64,000 nucleotides of DNA from Bartonella sp. AR 15-3 (GTDB lineage: Bacteria; Pseudomonadota; Alphaproteobacteria; Rhizobiales; Rhizobiaceae), in assembly GCF_002022445.1 (NCBI RefSeq), contig NZ_MUYE01000001.1:1495501-1559500 (forward strand), read 5' to 3'. Positions 63,124 through 64,000 of the stretch are shown in pieces. The notes below the pieces were generated by a model. That model was given only the letters and a program-made list of their open reading frames with translations, had not been told where the DNA came from and searched no databases. Each line of letters starts with the position of its first letter. The stretch's first letter is position 1. The position numbers and the translations under genes were made by a program.

Positions 63124-64000
63124 GATAGTTGATCCTCTTTTTTATCTTCATTTTATATAAATGCTTTACTTTATTTCAAGCAAGAACTTTGTTCAAAATA
63201 CAGGGGAGTATTGTTCACATTATATTGATTTGATTTATAAGAGAACGCAAAGTATATGCGTATTGGTTGGACAAGAAAAAAATTTAAAATAATCACAAGA
63301 AATCATGGAAATAAACGATTTACTTTTATGTTTTTGCAAATTTTAAAAATATACGAATTAAGGGATCATTATATTTTTAGGATACAATACTCATAGGAAT
63401 TTTAAATTTTTTAGTAATTATGTAATGAAGGAAAAGTTATTGAGGCTAAATTCACAGATAATGTCGTGATTAGGTATTTTAAAAAATGCCTTTAACAATA
63501 TAATCGAAGTAAAAAACACTTTATCTAAATATAGATTATTTTGTAGTCAAATATGCTTATATATAATATTTTGTGATGAGCTATTTTCATAAAAAATATT
63601 TACTTGATATTTTTCGTATGGCTATGAGATGTAAAACAGAACAACGAAAGCTAAAAACTGATTCTATTCTTTATAATTTTATTATGCAATTCATGATTTT
63701 TATAAGAATTGGAAGAAGAGTATATTATTCTACTTACTTTATGCTGTAAATGATGATTTTGAGATGAAGATATTAAGGGTAAATTTTTATTTTAGTGATG
63801 TTTCTCTCTTTATTCTCTTGTAGGGATAAAAAGATGTTCTTATATACCAAGAAACAAGCTTGTTATGATTCTCAATTTATTATTTGTTTAATTTAAAATT
63901 AATGTAAGGTATAGAATGTAATGAGGAGCTGTCAAAGAAAAATGCTTGATAAAGATTGCTTGATAAAGATTTAGACAGCTTGCTGAGTGGAGATTAAAAT
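63124..64000. other. AT-rich gene-free right end
   Basis: About 880 bases to the window edge with stops in all frames and no recognisable gene or RNA. A short tandem repeat lies near the end (63943-63970). Confidence 0.5.
63943..63970. repeat. 14-bp tandem repeat, two copies
   Basis: 'tgcttgataaagat' occurs twice head to tail. The pair is flanked by a 7-bp inverted repeat, agctgtc (63927-63933) and gacagct (63974-63980). Confidence 0.8.

Overview
The window is a chromosomal segment of an AT-rich alphaproteobacterium, almost certainly a Bartonella. The evidence is the BatR/BatS (ChvI/ChvG-type) two-component pair, an IalB-family protein, the Rhizobiales-type cluster ahcY-divL-tsaE/kinase-addB-addA-trxA, and long gene-free AT-rich spacers. 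Nearly all genes are housekeeping genes. I see no rRNA, tRNA, CRISPR array, prophage, insertion sequence or integron.

Layout. 1-417: 5' part of a secreted IalB-family protein. 1388-14020 (minus strand): trxA, addA, addB, a tsaE-kinase fusion, divL and ahcY. 14318-18750 (minus): NDUFA9-like protein, folC, accD and an EI24-type membrane protein. 18882-25274 (minus): coaBC with an extra N-terminal ribbon-helix-helix-like segment, ubiB, ubiE and gyrB. gyrB is split by a single-base deletion in a G run. 25922-26815: solute-binding-like protein, convergent with comM. 28768-41029: tamA, tamB, an MsbA-like ABC exporter, infC, an alpha/beta hydrolase, a YgjP-type metallopeptidase and dapE. 54920-63123: hemW, rdgB, hrcA, grpE, batS, batR and a PCu(A)C copper chaperone.

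The dominant structural feature is a direct tandem duplication of about 13.85 kb. Unit 1 is about 27625-41481 and unit 2 is about 41482-55321; the junction joins the inside of hemW to the inside of comM. Nine genes are involved: seven are present twice over their full length and the two boundary genes are each one complete plus one truncated copy. Differences between the copies are not random. Most of the unit has a constant offset (13838) with equal-length, apparently identical proteins. Single-base indels, mostly in homopolymers, cluster in the last ~3 kb of unit 1 and the first ~1.1 kb of unit 2, the two sides of the junction. They break the hydrolase and dapE in unit 1 and riddle the comM fragment in unit 2. 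This is what an untrimmed overlap of the two ends of a circular chromosome contig looks like. I favour an assembly artefact over a biological amplification, although a real duplication cannot be excluded from sequence alone.

Functionally the window covers recombinational repair (AddAB), redox and methyl cycles (TrxA, AhcY), cell-cycle signalling (DivL with Tyr in place of the phospho-acceptor His), fatty acid, folate, CoA and ubiquinone synthesis (AccD, FolC, CoaBC, UbiB, UbiE), outer-membrane assembly (TamA/TamB), translation initiation (InfC, AUU start), lysine/peptidoglycan precursor synthesis (DapE), heat-shock control (HrcA, GrpE) and host-responsive signalling (BatRS). I did not find a convincing undescribed biological system.
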